A stretch of 64,000 nt of DNA from Arthrobacter bambusae (GTDB taxonomy: Bacteria; Actinomycetota; Actinomycetes; Actinomycetales; Micrococcaceae). This document shows positions 63,622 to 64,000 of this stretch, in pieces (position 1 is the first letter of the stretch; the number at the start of each line of letters is the position of its first letter). The stretch is from NCBI RefSeq assembly GCF_030812595.1, contig NZ_JAUSSZ010000005.1, forward strand, positions 62,001 to 126,000, given 5' to 3'. A model generated the notes under the pieces. That model searched no databases. It saw nothing but the letters and a program-made list of their open reading frames with translations, and was not told the DNA's origin. The position numbers and the translations under genes are program-made.

Positions 63622-64000
63622 GGTCAGTCGACCTCCCGGTGCCTTTTGTCTCCAGTGTGAAAGAAAGCCGGCGGCGAAACGGGACGTGCCCTGGTCTCAG
63701 AGGGCACATGACCGCCCGCCGCCGACTCGTTTTTGGGGGTACCCGCCGAATGTTGGATACCGGCTGCATCGGAGTTCATTTCTCGCCGGATCACCGGGTG
63801 GTTTTCCTGTAGCAAAGAATTCTTCCTGCGCTTCATCTCGAGACCCACTTATCCCCAATTGAGTAGCGTTTGCCATCAGGAAAAGCGTATTAACGAACCC
63901 TTAGGGCGGGCGCGAGTGGGCTATACCCGTCTTTGGATGCGGGATCCCTTCCGAGGCCATTGACTACCCGTCCGAGCGCTTTTAACCACTCGATTCAGTA
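63622..64000. promoter_or_regulatory. Upstream region of the UDP-sugar dehydrogenase operon
   Basis: No convincing gene in 379 bases. A 7-bp hairpin GTGCCCT/AGGGCAC lies at 63687-63708. GAGTGGGCTATACCC lies at 63914-63928, with GTCTTT after it as at 58761. A CCACTC half-motif occurs near 63988, close to the window end. Confidence 0.45.

Noticed and set aside
63624..63848. 74-codon minus-strand frame just upstream of the UDP-sugar dehydrogenase
   Set aside because: No ribosome site, no motif or membrane helix, and it overlaps a likely 5' leader hairpin; more likely untranslated.

Overview
The window is high-GC actinobacterial DNA, most likely from an Arthrobacter-type member of the Micrococcaceae. 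This placement is an inference from gene content: a split acyl-CoA carboxylase with an epsilon subunit, LpdA-PNP-phosphohexomutase in the order known from mycobacteria, Mfd, an SCO4848-family protein, TANNNT -10 boxes and many start codons placed for leaderless translation. I recognise no rRNA or tRNA gene, no CRISPR array and no transposase.

Layout. 0.1-12.1 kb: acyl-CoA carboxylase genes (accD, accE, later accA3) and maf, with about 7.5 kb of other genes between accE and maf (DUF885 protein, dicarboxylate/amino-acid symporter, YbjQ protein, TetR regulator with MMPL exporter). 12.1-19.0 kb: an MHS-type transporter, then a nitrate assimilation operon (narK, nasC, nasB). 19.1-25.0 kb: lpdA, purine nucleoside phosphorylase, a copper-related pair (membrane protein and YcnI) and a phosphohexomutase. 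25.0-30.5 kb: nitrite reduction; nirD is divergent from nirB-cobA-nnaR. 30.5-34.2 kb: sugar porter with LacI regulator, and a NirB/NasB-like flavoprotein gene broken by one in-frame TGA. 34.3-39.1 kb: deoC, a small membrane protein, and a four-gene cluster of secreted proteins with SipW-type (TasA/camelysin-like) signal regions. 39.1-51.2 kb: YdjM-like protein, mfd, DUF2505, SCO4848, nhaA, two surface-glycan genes, a newly found 45-codon leaderless gene, and sufS-sufU. 51.3-64.0 kb: a large LuxR/LAL regulator and a surface-polysaccharide region (processive GT2, deacetylase-like protein, GH18-like hydrolase, two paralogous secreted double-psi-barrel-like proteins, epimerase, UDP-sugar dehydrogenase).

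How the genes work together. NarK imports nitrate, NasC/NasB reduce it to nitrite, NirB/NirD reduce nitrite to ammonium, CobA supplies the siroheme precursor, and the HemD/winged-helix protein resembles the nitrate regulator NnaR. Four promoters of this set (narK, nirB, nirD and the broken flavoprotein gene) carry GlnR-like half-sites repeated every 11 bp, with the last half-site exactly 10 bp upstream of a TANNNT -10 box. This is the clearest regulatory signal in the window.

The most novel parts are the SipW-type secreted cluster at 35.7-39.1 kb and the polysaccharide region at 54-64 kb. A 14-15 bp dyad (GAGTRG-N2/3-CTACTC-like) recurs in intergenic regions of both, and a predicted three-way-junction structure lies upstream of one secreted-protein gene.
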